Assembly: GCF_900102335.1 (NCBI RefSeq)
Contig: NZ_FNBM01000007.1
Span: 1-64,000 of the forward strand
Reading direction: 5' to 3'
Source of the DNA: Phytopseudomonas seleniipraecipitans
Lineage (GTDB): Bacteria; Pseudomonadota; Gammaproteobacteria; Pseudomonadales; Pseudomonadaceae
DNA: 64,000 nucleotides
A model generated the notes under the pieces. The model saw only the letters and a list, made by a program, of their open reading frames with translations, did no database searches and was not told the origin of the DNA. Made by a program: the position numbers and the translations under genes. How positions within the stretch are numbered: position 1 is the stretch's first letter; each line of letters starts with the position of its first letter. Below, piece after piece: positions 17,197 to 26,513 of this stretch.

Positions 17197-18432
17197 ATGC
17201 CAAAAAATTCGCTCAGCATAAGCGTGCAGTTGCCTGCAGGCAGTTCTCTGGCAAGCAAGCTTAACCATGAGCTTATAGAGCACCTGCCAGTCGGTGTTTA
17301 CCTTTGCGATGCCTCCGGCACGGTAGTGGCTTACAACCGAAAGGCAGCCGAGATATGGGGCGAGACACCCAGTGTTGGCGATTCGCAGGTCAAGTTCTGT
17401 GGCGCGCACAAATTGCTGACCTTGCAAGGTGTGCATGTACCTCATGAGCAGACGCCTTTGGCGGAAATTCTGGTCACTCGGAAAGCCGTTACCAATTTCC
17501 GCACCATCGTCGAGCGGCGTGATGGCAGTCGTGTGCCTGTACTGGCCAATATCGTGCCCTTGTTCGACGACGCAGGCACCATGCTCGGGTTCATGAATAG
17601 CGTGCAGGACCTTCGCCATCAAATCGAGCAAGAGCTGGCCCAGCAGCATCTGGAAAGTGCGCTGTTTCAATCACAGAAGATGGAAGTGGTGGGTCAGATC
17701 ACCAGCGGCCTCGCCCACGACTTCAATAATCAGCTAGCCAGCATGTCGATGGCATTGTCATTGATGGAGAAAGAGGTCGAGACGGCGAACTCCAGCAGGT
17801 TGAGCAAGTATTACGCTCTCTGCAGGGAATCAGTCGAGCGGGCCACCGGCCTCGCGGAAAATCTGCTGCGCTTCTCGCGCAAGCGCGCGAAGCGGCTGGA
17901 GCGGGTCGATCCCAATCAGATTCTACTGGGCATGGCATCGCTGGTGCGTACCGCGATCGGCAGCAAGATCCTGCTTAACCTCAGCCTTGCTCCAGACGCG
18001 CGCTTTCTCAAAGCCAACAAGCAGCAGCTGGAAAGCGCCGTTCTCAACCTGGCTATCAACGCGCGAGACGCCATGCCCGACGGCGGCACGCTGACCATCA
18101 GCACCCACGAGGCGCACCTGGATCGCGCGAATTTCAGCCACCACAACTCCAACTTCAAACCAGGCAGCTACACGGTGATCAGCGTCATCGATACCGGCTG
18201 CGGCATGGCGCCCGAAGTACTGGATAAGGTGTTCGCCCCCTTCTTCACCACTAAAGAGGATGGCCAAGGCACTGGCCTCGGGCTCTCCATGGTGCGTGGG
18301 TTCGTGAATGAAATGAACGGCCAGCTGACCGTGGAAAGCGAGCCAGGGCAAGGCAGTTGCTTCCGCCTGCACTTCCCGTGCTACGGCTCCGAGCACTCCA
18401 TAGCCATCGATGGCGTCGATCAGCCGCGCTAG
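17197..18432 (+). CDS. Cytoplasmic PAS-domain sensor histidine kinase, orphan
   Basis: The 411-residue protein has no membrane segment or signal peptide. Residues about 25-145 form a PAS sensor (LIEHLPVGVYLCDASGTVVA and VPLFDDAGTMLGFMNSVQDL). The dimerisation and phosphorylation helix contains the H-box ITSGLAHDFNNQLASMS. The ATPase domain shows the N box NLAINARDAMPDGG, G1 VIDTGCGM and G2 GTGLGLSMV. It resembles hybrid kinases of the HDFNN type but has no receiver domain, and no response regulator gene is next to it. The partner and signal are unknown. Confidence 0.88.
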   Translation: MPKNSLSISVQLPAGSSLASKLNHELIEHLPVGVYLCDASGTVVAYNRKAAEIWGETPSVGDSQVKFCGAHKLLTLQGVHVPHEQTPLAEILVTRKAVTNFRTIVERRDGSRVPVLANIVPLFDDAGTMLGFMNSVQDLRHQIEQELAQQHLESALFQSQKMEVVGQITSGLAHDFNNQLASMSMALSLMEKEVETANSSRLSKYYALCRESVERATGLAENLLRFSRKRAKRLERVDPNQILLGMASLVRTAIGSKILLNLSLAPDARFLKANKQQLESAVLNLAINARDAMPDGGTLTISTHEAHLDRANFSHHNSNFKPGSYTVISVIDTGCGMAPEVLDKVFAPFFTTKEDGQGTGLGLSMVRGFVNEMNGQLTVESEPGQGSCFRLHFPCYGSEHSIAIDGVDQPR

Positions 18433-18511
18433 ATAGAGCTGAACGTACAGCCCACCCCAATGCCAGAGCTTGGCGATACGGCTATCACCGTGCGGCAACC
18501 CCACGCAAAAA

Positions 18512-18537
18512 AAAGCCCAGCTGATCGCTGGGCTTTT
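18512..18537. terminator. Bidirectional terminator
   Basis: AAAGCCCAGC, loop TGATC, GCTGGGCTTT with A-rich and T-rich flanks (eight As on the left, TTTTCTC on the right). It can end the plus-strand kinase gene and the minus-strand tRNA-Ser transcript eight bases away. Confidence 0.85.
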
Positions 18538-18544
18538 CTCGATT

Positions 18545-18635
18545 TGGTGGAGGGCCAGGGATTCGAACCCTGGGAACGCTACTAACGTTCGCCGGTTTTC
18601 AAGACCGGTGCATTCAACCGCTCTGCCAACCCTCC
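18545..18635 (-). tRNA. tRNA-Ser (anticodon UGA)
   Basis: The 91-base gene on the minus strand starts GGAGGGTTGGCAGAGCGGTT and ends CCCTCCACCA. The anticodon arm CCGGTCTTGAAAACCGG gives UGA. A long variable arm (GAACGTTAGTAGCGTTC) is typical of serine tRNAs. Confidence 0.97.
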
Positions 18636-18652
18636 AGATTGACGTGGACTGT

Positions 18653-18680
18653 TTCATACCGCCGAAACATTCCTTTGCAA
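18653..18680 (-). promoter_or_regulatory. Sigma-70 promoter of tRNA-Ser
   Basis: On the minus strand TTGCAA (18680-18675), a 16-bp spacer and TATGAA (18658-18653), placing the start about 10 bp before the tRNA. Confidence 0.55.
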
Positions 18681-18815
18681 CCTTGTAGGTTGCGGGCCGC
18701 ATCTTACCGGAACGTAACACACTGTCAAATACTCTGATTTGGCAGTACCCAAGGCTCTGTTATGATGCTTCCCGACCTTGGTCACGGAACCAATAGCCTT
18801 TACAGGAGTGTCGCC

Positions 18816-19484
18816 ATGCGCGAACAAGATTACGCAAACAGCCCTTCCCGGGTTGAACAAACGGAAGTCAGCAGCGTTCTGCGCAACACCTACGGCTTGC
18901 TGGCTCTCACCCTTGCCTTCAGTGGCATCGTGGCATTCATGGCACAACGTGCCAACGTGCCCTACCCGAATATTTTTGTCGTGCTGATCGGTTTCTACGG
19001 TCTGTTCTTCCTCACCGCCAAACTGCGTGACTCGGGCTGGGGCTTGTTGAGCGCCTTTGCCCTGACCGGTTTCATGGGTTACACCCTGGGCCCGATCCTC
19101 AATCGCTATATGGGTATGGCCAACGGCGCGGAAGTGGTCAGCTCGGCGTTCATGATGACGGCACTGGTATTCTGCGGCCTATCTGCCTACGTGCTGACGA
19201 CTCGCAAGGACATGAGCTTCCTGAGCGGTTTCATCACTGCGGGTTTCTTCGTGCTACTCGGCGCGGTTCTGGCTAGCTTCTTCTTCCAGATCAGCGGTCT
19301 GCAGTTGGCGATCAGTGCCGGTTTCGTGCTGTTCTCGTCGGCCTGCATCCTGTTCCAGACCAGCGCGATCATCCATGGCGGTGAGCGTAACTACATCATG
19401 GCGACCATCAGCCTGTATGTATCGATCTACAACCTGTTCATCAGCCTGCTGCAGATCTTCGGCATCATGGGCGGCGACGACTGA
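18816..19484 (+). CDS. Bax inhibitor-1 / YccA family membrane protein
   Basis: The 222-residue inner membrane protein has about seven membrane segments starting at residue 22 ([20 protein letters not shown]). The family signature [16 protein letters not shown] and a C-terminal acidic tail (GIMGGDD) are visible. E. coli YccA interacts with and modulates the FtsH protease; other members act as pH-sensitive calcium leak channels. The start at 18816 has AGGAG eight bases upstream. It is monocistronic with its own terminator. Confidence 0.92.
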   Translation: MREQDYANSPSRVEQTEVSSVLRNTYGLLALTLAFSGIVAFMAQRANVPYPNIFVVLIGFYGLFFLTAKLRDSGWGLLSAFALTGFMGYTLGPILNRYMGMANGAEVVSSAFMMTALVFCGLSAYVLTTRKDMSFLSGFITAGFFVLLGAVLASFFFQISGLQLAISAGFVLFSSACILFQTSAIIHGGERNYIMATISLYVSIYNLFISLLQIFGIMGGDD

Positions 19485-19498
19485 TCGTCAGCGCTTGC

Positions 19499-19528
19499 AA
19501 AAAGGCCCGCCAATTGGCGGGCCTTTTC
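19499..19528. terminator. Terminator after the Bax inhibitor-1 gene
   Basis: AAAAAGGCCCGCC, loop AATT, GGCGGGCCTTTTC. The symmetry lets it also end the convergent START gene, whose stop is 26 bp away. Confidence 0.85.
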
Positions 19529-19553
19529 ATGTGCGGCACTCGTTGAATAACGC

Positions 19554-20159
19554 CTACTGCTGAGCCTTGTCGCGCATTCCCTTGAGCGTATTGAACGGCG
19601 CTTCTACAACAAACTTGTTGGAAAGCCAGGATGGGACGCTGCCGCCTGGATCCGAACGCGCTTCGTAAACCACTTCGACCATGCCGTCGGCCTTGGGTGT
19701 CATCGTCCAGTGGCCTTCAACTTCAGCGACCCGTACATAGCCTTTCTCTTCCGGCTGGTAATCGGGTACCCCGTGCAGCGTGCGGGTAAAGCTGCCATCA
19801 ACGCCCTGCTCCGTCGTCACCTCGATGATCGAGTCACGTGGAGTGACGGGCCATGGCGTATTGAAGCGTGTGTACGTCCAGCTCTTGTCACCTTCGTGCT
19901 TGAGCAGACGCTGCTCCTGACACTCGTGGATCCAGGCGCACGAGGCAGCTACATCTTCCTGCAAGGCCTTGAGCTTGCCGATTTCGGTCTTGATCAGCGT
20001 CACGCCGCGGTAGGCCTTGTAGGGCGAGCCGGCCACTTCGCTGAGATAGACCTTGATGCCATCTTCATCCTTCGCCAGACGCCAATCTTCAGCGTGAACG
20101 GCATTGGCGATACACAGAGCTGTGCCTGCGGCCAACAAATGGATCAACCTCAACGACAT
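19554..20159 (-). CDS. START-domain lipid-binding-like protein, secreted
   Basis: The 201-residue precursor has a signal peptide (residues 1-23, VHA-EDWRL). The mature part resembles bacterial START-domain proteins: LAKDEDGIKVYLSEVAGSPY, then TRFNTPWPVTPRDSIIEVTT and VVYEARSDPGGSVPSWLSN. The fold makes a hydrophobic cavity for a lipid or other nonpolar ligand, and a periplasmic location follows from the signal peptide. The start at 20159 has GGAG nine bases upstream. The ligand is unknown. Confidence 0.88.
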   Translation of the reverse strand: MSLRLIHLLAAGTALCIANAVHAEDWRLAKDEDGIKVYLSEVAGSPYKAYRGVTLIKTEIGKLKALQEDVAASCAWIHECQEQRLLKHEGDKSWTYTRFNTPWPVTPRDSIIEVTTEQGVDGSFTRTLHGVPDYQPEEKGYVRVAEVEGHWTMTPKADGMVEVVYEARSDPGGSVPSWLSNKFVVEAPFNTLKGMRDKAQQ

Positions 20160-20188
20160 ACATTTCTCCGAACCTGTGGTGGGTAGCC

Positions 20189-20449
20189 TCACGCAGTGGC
20201 TGCGGTAGCGCCTTCAAGCCAGTCGAGAAGGCGAATGGCGTCTTCTCGGCTATTACCGCAGACCGCTAAATCGGCTGAAAATGCCGAACAAACCTGGGGA
20301 CGATCCGGGTGACCGAAAATACCGCAGCGATCGTCCCGAGTAAGATTTACGCATCGCTGCCCTGCCGGTTTACCGGCTGGCATGCCAGGGATGAAGGAAC
20401 TGATGGAGGGTGAAATACAGCAGGCGCCACAGCCAGGACGGCATTGCAT
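20189..20449 (-). CDS. YkgJ-type cysteine cluster protein
   Basis: The 86-residue protein carries a zinc or iron-sulfur-type cysteine set: CRPGCGACCISPS near the N-terminus, then CVNLTRDDRCGIFGHPDRPQ with VCSAF following, and a further C near residue 66. This is the YkgJ / CxxCxxCC family plan (UPF0153-like). Which metal is bound is not known. It begins 30 bp upstream of the START gene on the same strand, and the two may be co-transcribed. Confidence 0.8.
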   Translation of the reverse strand: MQCRPGCGACCISPSISSFIPGMPAGKPAGQRCVNLTRDDRCGIFGHPDRPQVCSAFSADLAVCGNSREDAIRLLDWLEGATAATA

Positions 20450-20525
20450 GAACGAAACCTCAAACGAAACGACACGGCACTGAGCGATTCTAGCGTGCCA
20501 GGTGCAAACACGGCACTCCCGGCAG

Positions 20526-22436
20526 TCAGCCGATATCCAGGCGGATGCTGAAGCATGAACCTTCACCCGGGCTGCTGCGCACATCCAGTTGGGCGCCAAG
20601 AATATCCACTGCCAACTGGTGAGTGATATGCAGCCCCAAGCCTGTGCCGCCCTGACCGCGGCGAGTGGTAAAGAATGGGTCGAATATTTTCGAGAGTACG
20701 TCTTCACTCATGCCACGACCGTCATCGCGGACTTCGATCAGATATTGACCATTCGCCTCGTCGGCCTTGCCGCTAACCGTCACCACGCCCTTAACGCCTG
20801 GATCGAAAGCATGGATTAGGGCGTTATCGACCAAGTTCTGCACGATCTGCCCGAGCGGGCCTGGGTAACTGTCGAGCATCACGCTCTGCGGCAGATCCAG
20901 TTCGATACGGTGCGGGCTTTGCCGTAGCTTCGGCTGCAACAGCAGAATCACCTCGTCGACTAACTCGCGCAGATCGAAACGACGCCGTTCGGTGCTGGCA
21001 CGATCTGTCGCTAGCTGCTTGAACGCGCGAGTCAGTTGCGCCATGCGTTCCAGGCTGGTGCTGATGATGCTGAGGCCGTCGTCAGTGCGTTGCACGAAAC
21101 GCTCCAGCGTGGCGCGCTTCAAGCCGTCGCGCATTTCCGCCTGAAAAGCCTGGCTGGATTTCTCCAGCGTGGACGCCGCGACACTGGCCGCACCAATCGG
21201 CGTATTCAGCTCATGAGCCACGCCGGCGACCATGGTGCCAAGGGAAGACAGCTTCTCTGCCTGCAGCAAGGCGCGACGGGTTCGCTGCAACTGGTCAACA
21301 GTGCCCTGCAACTGCTCGTTGCTGAAGGCCAATGCCTGGCTGCTGACATACAGCTCGTGCTCGGCGCGCAGGCGCTCCGCCTCATCGACAGCGCGCCGCA
21401 CGCTAATCAGTAACCCGAGCCCTTGCAACACGCCGAAGAACAGCAGCACTCGCCACAGCACCTCCCAGCGCAATGCACGCAGATGGTCGGCGGGAAGGTG
21501 CGACAACAGCAGCCAGTGATCCGCCTCGTTGGAGGTGGCTGCTCCTTTGTCACCTGGGCGAAAATGGCTGTACGCCCAGAAACCAGCCACGTCGATGAAC
21601 GAGCCCCGCTGGTCTTCCAGCAATCGACGCCAGCTCATCGGCTGCTGACTGGCGAGGGTCAGTTCAGGCTTGCCGAGCATGAAACCCCAGGCGTGTTCGG
21701 GACTTTCGCCCAGCATCCAGTAGCCCTCGTGATCGAGCAGCTGCAGCGAGCCACCATAAGCGACGGAGGTTTCCTGTAGACGACCGAGCAGCCGCTCGGC
21801 GCGATAGTCGAGAATCAGGATGCCGCGCCGTTCGCCACGCTCACTGAACACGGGCACTGATGCACGGAGGATCGGAATCAGCTCGCGAATCGATCCATCC
21901 GGCCGGTACTGGCGGTCCAGATCGAAGCGCGACAAATATGCCTCGCCTCGATACAGATGCATGGTTTCCACAAAATAATAAGCGGCGGAATCGTTTTGCA
22001 GATCGGCCGCCTCGACAGCCCGGGTCTCACCGGATGCCGCATCGACACGCACTCGCTCCATGCCGGTCTCATCAAGCCAGCGGATGCGCTGGTAGATGCC
22101 GCGGCTTTCGGAAAACTCGAGGAGCAGTTCGCTGAGCGCAGCGTAACTATCAGGCGATGCACGCTTGATGGCTCGTTTCAGCAGGGGCTGCTGACTGAGA
22201 AACTGCAGGTCACCGCGCAAACTCGATAAATGCCGCTCCAAAACGGCGACGCCCTCGTTGAGGCTGTCCGTCTGCGCATCCAATAACGGCTCGAGGCGAT
22301 CACTGAGCATGCGGTCATACAGCAGCACGCTGAGCACGATGATCAGCACGGACCAAGGCAAAAACAACACCAGCAGATTGCGTGGCAGCGGCTTGGCGAG
22401 CCACTTGCGCCAGGAAGCTGCCTGACTGTGGCTCAC
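20526..22436 (-). CDS. Membrane sensor histidine kinase with periplasmic Cache-like sensor
   Basis: The 636-residue kinase has a first membrane helix at about 20-42 (NLLVLFLPWSVLIIVLSVLL), then a periplasmic region of about 280 residues resembling a double Cache sensor. A second helix (VLLFFGVLQGLGLLI) and a coiled coil follow. The phosphorylation helix has GTMVAGVAHELNTPIGAAS and the ATPase domain has NLVDNALIHAFDPG, VRDDGRGM and GTGLGLHIT. The GTG at 22436 overlaps the regulator stop by four bases (GTGA), implying coupled translation. A TTG at 22460 is an alternative start. Its partner is almost certainly the EAL regulator encoded immediately upstream. Confidence 0.9.
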   Translation of the reverse strand: MSHSQAASWRKWLAKPLPRNLLVLFLPWSVLIIVLSVLLYDRMLSDRLEPLLDAQTDSLNEGVAVLERHLSSLRGDLQFLSQQPLLKRAIKRASPDSYAALSELLLEFSESRGIYQRIRWLDETGMERVRVDAASGETRAVEAADLQNDSAAYYFVETMHLYRGEAYLSRFDLDRQYRPDGSIRELIPILRASVPVFSERGERRGILILDYRAERLLGRLQETSVAYGGSLQLLDHEGYWMLGESPEHAWGFMLGKPELTLASQQPMSWRRLLEDQRGSFIDVAGFWAYSHFRPGDKGAATSNEADHWLLLSHLPADHLRALRWEVLWRVLLFFGVLQGLGLLISVRRAVDEAERLRAEHELYVSSQALAFSNEQLQGTVDQLQRTRRALLQAEKLSSLGTMVAGVAHELNTPIGAASVAASTLEKSSQAFQAEMRDGLKRATLERFVQRTDDGLSIISTSLERMAQLTRAFKQLATDRASTERRRFDLRELVDEVILLLQPKLRQSPHRIELDLPQSVMLDSYPGPLGQIVQNLVDNALIHAFDPGVKGVVTVSGKADEANGQYLIEVRDDGRGMSEDVLSKIFDPFFTTRRGQGGTGLGLHITHQLAVDILGAQLDVRSSPGEGSCFSIRLDIG

Positions 22437-24646
22437 CGGAGGTTGCGCTCGCCCAGCCAAACTAGCAGGCGCTCCAGGGGCATGGGCTTGGCGAACAGAA
22501 AGCCCTGGGCTTCCGCGCAGTTATGCTGCTTCAGCCATTCGGCTTGCTCCTGGTCCTCTACGCCTTCGGCAATCACCGTCATGCCGACGCGCTGGGCAAT
22601 CTGGATAATCGCTTCAGCGATCGAGCGGCCATCGTCTTCCAAACTCAGCTCTTGCACGAAGCTACGGTCGATTTTCAGGCGATTGGCGGGCAGTTGGCGC
22701 AAGTAACTGAGCGAGGAGAAACCGGTGCCGAAATCGTCGATGGATACCGTTACGCCCATTTCCCGCAGGGCCAGCAACTGTTCGCACACCAGTTCGAACG
22801 AGCGCATGGCGACTGACTCGGTTATCTCGAGTTCGACTTGGCCTGGGGTGACACCAGCGGCTTCCAGATGCAGGGTGAATCGCTGGATGAAATCACGTTG
22901 CAACAGTTGCGTCGCCGACACGTTGATCGCCACGCGAATGTCGCCATAGCCGGCCTCTCCGAGGCGCCTGGCCGCCTGAAGCGACAGGCGCATAAGCAGA
23001 TCGCCCAGCGGCAGAATGTAGCCGGTGGCCTCGGCCAGAGGAATGAACTGCAGCGGCGGCGTGGACTTGCCGTCAGCGTGGTACCAGCGCGCCAGTGCCT
23101 CGACACCGGTCACCACACCAGTACGTAAGTCCACCTGAGGTTGCAACTCGATGCTGATCAGGTCGCTGGCCACCGCATCCCGTAGCGCCAGCAGAAGCCG
23201 GAACGACTCGGCGTGCGCGCTCTGCAGTTGAGGGTCATGCACCACGTGCTGATCGTGGCCCAACTGTTTGGCCTGCTTGAGCGTGAGCCGCGCATCCTGC
23301 AGGGCGACACTGGCGGTATCGTTGAAATCACGTAGATACAGGGTGACGCTGCTCAGGCTGTGCACCTGACCAATTTCGTAAGGTCGATTGGGGCGACGGA
23401 ACAGCGCCACGATGTCCTCGGCGCGCACCTGCTCTTCCGGGCCGAGGATGGCGAACAGATCATCGCGCACGCGGGCGATCAACACGTTGCCGTCGAACGT
23501 TTCACGCAATCGATTGGCAACCAGACCCAGGATGAAGTCGCCGTAGCCGGTGCCGAACGCGGTGTTAGCACCAGAAAAGTTATCGATATCGATCAAAACC
23601 AGCACACGCTCATGCTTGTTCGGGCTGTTCAGCGTCATGTCGAGCATGCGAATGAGCGCATTGCGGTTGGGGATCTTCAGCAGATCGTCTTGGTAGGCCA
23701 TTTCCTCAAGGCGGCTGAACAACGCCACGTTATAGAGACCGCGGCTGATACTGGCGCTGAACACTTCGAGCAGTTCCAGCTCGGTATCGTCGAGCGTGCG
23801 CTCGGTGGCCACGTAGCAGGCGTAATCGGCACCGGCCTGGAAACGCGGGAAGAACAGCACGGTGCAGTCATCGAAACGCAGAGTGGCCTGTTTTTGCAGG
23901 CTGCAGCGCAAGGCACCGGCCACGGCGTCATCTTTCAGGCTGTCCAGATCGCTATCGATGGAACTGTAAAAGCGACCACTGGCGCTGATGACATGCGCAT
24001 TGGTCAGAGCGCCTGGGCTCGGCTCCTTGGCTTTGACGCAGACGATGCCTTCGGCTTGCAGATCCAGCAGAGAGGCGATTTCGGAGAGGATCTTGGCTGA
24101 CAGTTCGCGGGTGTTCTTCGAGCAAAATAGCGCATTGCTGGATTCCACGATCATCTGCAGCCCGCGTCTGGCACGTGCTGTGGCCTTGAGCTGGGTGTAA
24201 CTGCGCAGGCCCGTGGTCAGCACGGTGCGCAGGCGCTCGGCGCTCAGCTCGCTCTTGGACCAGTAATCATTGATGTCGTAATCACGCATGACCTCCTGCA
24301 CGGGCGCCATGCCAGGCTCGCCGGTCAGCAGCACGATGCGGATCTCGGCGTTGCCGATGACCTCGCGCAGAGTCTTGACCAGACGCAGCCCCGCGTCTTC
24401 GGTCTCCATCACCACATCGAGCAATACCAGCGCGAAGTCACGCTGCTCGGCAAGCATCATGGCGGCTTCGCGGTTGCTGAAAGCCTGGGTAATTTCGATA
24501 CGCCGGCCAAGGATTTCCATCTCGCTGATGGCAAACGCCGTGGCGCGCTGAAAACCAGCATCATCGTCTACGGTCAGAATATGCCAGGTCGGCAACTGAG
24601 ACCCGCCCTCGGGCTCATCATCGAACAACACTAAGGAGTCATCCAT
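22433..24646 (-). CDS. Response regulator with DUF3369, degenerate GGDEF and EAL domains
   Basis: The 737-residue protein has a receiver domain (about 20-150, TVDDD and phosphoacceptor D77 in LVLLDVVME), a DUF3369 sensor module (about 150-310), a GGDEF domain (about 315-470) and an EAL domain (about 485-735). The GGDEF signature is replaced by RDDLF (394-398), so cyclase activity is unlikely. The EAL domain keeps E516-A-L, ELEITES, DDFGTG, KIDRSFV and EGVE, so it should be an active c-di-GMP phosphodiesterase. It is the first gene of a two-gene unit with the sensor kinase, suggesting direct signal control of c-di-GMP breakdown. Confidence 0.92.
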   Translation of the reverse strand: MDDSLVLFDDEPEGGSQLPTWHILTVDDDAGFQRATAFAISEMEILGRRIEITQAFSNREAAMMLAEQRDFALVLLDVVMETEDAGLRLVKTLREVIGNAEIRIVLLTGEPGMAPVQEVMRDYDINDYWSKSELSAERLRTVLTTGLRSYTQLKATARARRGLQMIVESSNALFCSKNTRELSAKILSEIASLLDLQAEGIVCVKAKEPSPGALTNAHVISASGRFYSSIDSDLDSLKDDAVAGALRCSLQKQATLRFDDCTVLFFPRFQAGADYACYVATERTLDDTELELLEVFSASISRGLYNVALFSRLEEMAYQDDLLKIPNRNALIRMLDMTLNSPNKHERVLVLIDIDNFSGANTAFGTGYGDFILGLVANRLRETFDGNVLIARVRDDLFAILGPEEQVRAEDIVALFRRPNRPYEIGQVHSLSSVTLYLRDFNDTASVALQDARLTLKQAKQLGHDQHVVHDPQLQSAHAESFRLLLALRDAVASDLISIELQPQVDLRTGVVTGVEALARWYHADGKSTPPLQFIPLAEATGYILPLGDLLMRLSLQAARRLGEAGYGDIRVAINVSATQLLQRDFIQRFTLHLEAAGVTPGQVELEITESVAMRSFELVCEQLLALREMGVTVSIDDFGTGFSSLSYLRQLPANRLKIDRSFVQELSLEDDGRSIAEAIIQIAQRVGMTVIAEGVEDQEQAEWLKQHNCAEAQGFLFAKPMPLERLLVWLGERNLR

Positions 24647-24835
24647 GAAGCACGTTCACCTTTCACCCAGGCAAGAGGACCATTACCTTCCGTGGCGCAA
24701 AGTATAGCCAGCCATGGAAAGTCACAAGAGGCATGATGGCATTTTACCAACGGCACGAATTGGGCCATTCGTCAGTCAGAGTCTGGAGCGCTCTAAAGCG
24801 AGTGCAATGCATCGGCCTATCGACAAGGAGCGGCT

Positions 24836-25378
24836 ATGGGGCAGTGGCTAGTCATTGATCTGGAGGCCACCACCGAGGAAGGTGGCTGGCCCATCGAGCA
24901 TATGGAGATCATCGAGATCGGCGCCAGCCTGGTAGGCAGCAGCGGTCATGAAATCGACCATTTTCAACGTTTCGTGCGCCCGCTACGCCGCCCCAATCTC
25001 ACTCGTTTCTGCCGCGAGCTGACGCATATCAGCCAGGCGGATGTCGACTCGGCGCAAGCACTGAGCACCGTATGGCTGCAGTTCGAGCGCTGGATCGAGC
25101 CCCATCGACCGCGCCTGCAAGGCTGGTGCAGCTGGGGCGACTACGACCGCCAGCAACTGCTGCAGGATTGGCAGCGCAACGGGCTCGCCAGCCATCTCCA
25201 GACGCTGCCCCACGTGAACCTCAAACAGCGGTTCGCCAAAGAACGCCAGCTGGCGCGCCCGGTTGGCCTCAATGCAGCGCTGCAACTGGCGGGTATCGGC
25301 TTCAGCGGCCAGCAGCATCGCGCCCTGACCGACGCGCGTAACACCGCGCGCCTGCTACCGCTGGTGATGGGCAAATGA
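24836..25378 (+). CDS. DEDDh 3'-5' exonuclease (ERI1/KapD-like)
   Basis: The 180-residue protein begins [13 protein letters not shown], the Exo I motif with the metal-binding D and E. Exo II is in the region of [12 protein letters not shown], and Exo III is [14 protein letters not shown] with the catalytic H and D. The spacing follows the single-domain ERI1/KapD-type exonucleases that trim RNA 3' ends or small nucleic acids; the true substrate is unknown. AAGGAG precedes the ATG. The downstream ppnP gene is 82 bp away. Confidence 0.87.
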   Translation: MGQWLVIDLEATTEEGGWPIEHMEIIEIGASLVGSSGHEIDHFQRFVRPLRRPNLTRFCRELTHISQADVDSAQALSTVWLQFERWIEPHRPRLQGWCSWGDYDRQQLLQDWQRNGLASHLQTLPHVNLKQRFAKERQLARPVGLNAALQLAGIGFSGQQHRALTDARNTARLLPLVMGK

Positions 25379-25460
25379 GCGACTTGCGAGACAGGTGACG
25401 CCAGGAATCGCCTTGGGCATACTTGCCGGCCATTTATTCCTGCCCCTAACGAGGATGCAC

Positions 25461-25742
25461 ATGTTCAAGGTCAATGAGTATTTCGACGGCACCGTCAAAT
25501 CCATCGCGTTCGGCATGGCAGAAGGCCCGGCCACCATCGGCGTCATGGCCGCAGGCGAATACGAGTTCGGCACCAGCCAGCTGGAAGTCATGCATGTAAT
25601 CGCTGGCGCACTGACCGTGAAACTGCCAGGCAGCGACAGCTGGGAAACCTTCACCGCCGGTAGCCGTTTCACCGTCCCCGCCAACAGCAAGTTCCAGCTG
25701 AAGGTCGAGCAGGACACCGCCTATCTGTGCGAATACCGCTAA
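25461..25742 (+). CDS. ppnP: Pyrimidine/purine nucleoside phosphorylase PpnP
   Basis: The 93-residue cupin-fold enzyme (formerly DUF1255/YaiE) has the family length. It splits several nucleosides with phosphate to base and ribose-1-phosphate. Conserved segments are [16 protein letters not shown], then [20 protein letters not shown] and [14 protein letters not shown]. The start at 25461 has GAGG seven bases upstream. It has its own terminator. Confidence 0.94.
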   Translation: MFKVNEYFDGTVKSIAFGMAEGPATIGVMAAGEYEFGTSQLEVMHVIAGALTVKLPGSDSWETFTAGSRFTVPANSKFQLKVEQDTAYLCEYR

Positions 25743-25763
25743 GAGATCGCGAGCTGTAACTGC

Positions 25764-25788
25764 AAGCCCGGCCAAGCGCCGGGCTTTT
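25764..25788 (+). terminator. Terminator of ppnP
   Basis: AAGCCCGGC, loop CAA, GCGCCGGGCTTTT forms a compact GC stem with a short T run, about 20 bp after the ppnP stop. Confidence 0.75.
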
Positions 25789-25916
25789 GCGTGGCAAGGA
25801 CAGCAAATCGTCGAGCAACCCTGACTGCAGGTTTGACGCGACTGTAGCCTGTGGTTGAGCGCAGCGATACTCAGGACAACTGATCCCCTCAGCGTCGGTC
25901 TACAGGGTTAGCCGGC

Positions 25917-26393
25917 CTAAACGCGCAGCTCCATACCTTCCTTGAGAAAGCGCGGCGCGATATAGCGCTCGAAATGCGCCTCGGAAAGCAGGAAGAACTC
26001 TCGATCGATCGCGTCACGCAGGTCGGGCAATTCCCAGTCGCGAAACTCCGGCAGCAGCACGATTCCGTAAGCATCCAGCAGGCTAATCGCCCGGGCGCCG
26101 CGAGCCAGCAGTTGATACGCCCAGCAATACGGTGATTGATGCGCCACATAGCGGATCTGCCGTTGCTGCAGCTGTTTGAGCAGGAGTTGCTCATCGAAAA
26201 CTTCCAACTTGGCGGCCATCACCTGCACCAGAAGTACTTCCAGGCGCAGCCACACCGACTGCTTTTCTTCGTCGCTGTAACCGTTCCAGTTGATCACTTC
26301 ATGGTGGAAGCGCTTGCAGCCACGGCACACGGTATCGCCGAATACGGTGGAGCACAGGCCGACGCAGGGCGTCTTGATCGGTTGATTGGGCAT
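25917..26393 (-). CDS. DUF1289 protein with N-terminal cysteine cluster
   Basis: The 158-residue protein begins with the DUF1289 signature KTPCVGLCSTVFGDTVCRGC then KRF, a four-cysteine cluster likely to bind zinc or a metal cluster. The domain normally covers about 55 residues. Here a further 100-residue helical region follows that I do not recognise. It may take part in RNA or redox processes, but no function is established. It is transcribed away from acnB. Confidence 0.8.
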   Translation of the reverse strand: MPNQPIKTPCVGLCSTVFGDTVCRGCKRFHHEVINWNGYSDEEKQSVWLRLEVLLVQVMAAKLEVFDEQLLLKQLQQRQIRYVAHQSPYCWAYQLLARGARAISLLDAYGIVLLPEFRDWELPDLRDAIDREFFLLSEAHFERYIAPRFLKEGMELRV

Positions 26394-26480
26394 GCGTTAC
26401 ATCGATACACAAGACTTGAGAGCGCGCATCTTAGCCCTTTGTCTAATACGGATCACCCCAGAGGGTGACGGGTCTTTCGC

Positions 26481-26509
26481 TTACCTTTGTCGCAGTTTTC
26501 CGCTAGAAT
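26481..26509 (+). promoter_or_regulatory. Sigma-70 promoter of acnB
   Basis: TTACCT (26481-26486), a 17-bp spacer and TAGAAT (26504-26509, five of six consensus bases). The start would fall at about 26514-26516, leaving an untranslated leader of about 275 bases. Confidence 0.6.
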
Positions 26510-26513
26510 CAGC

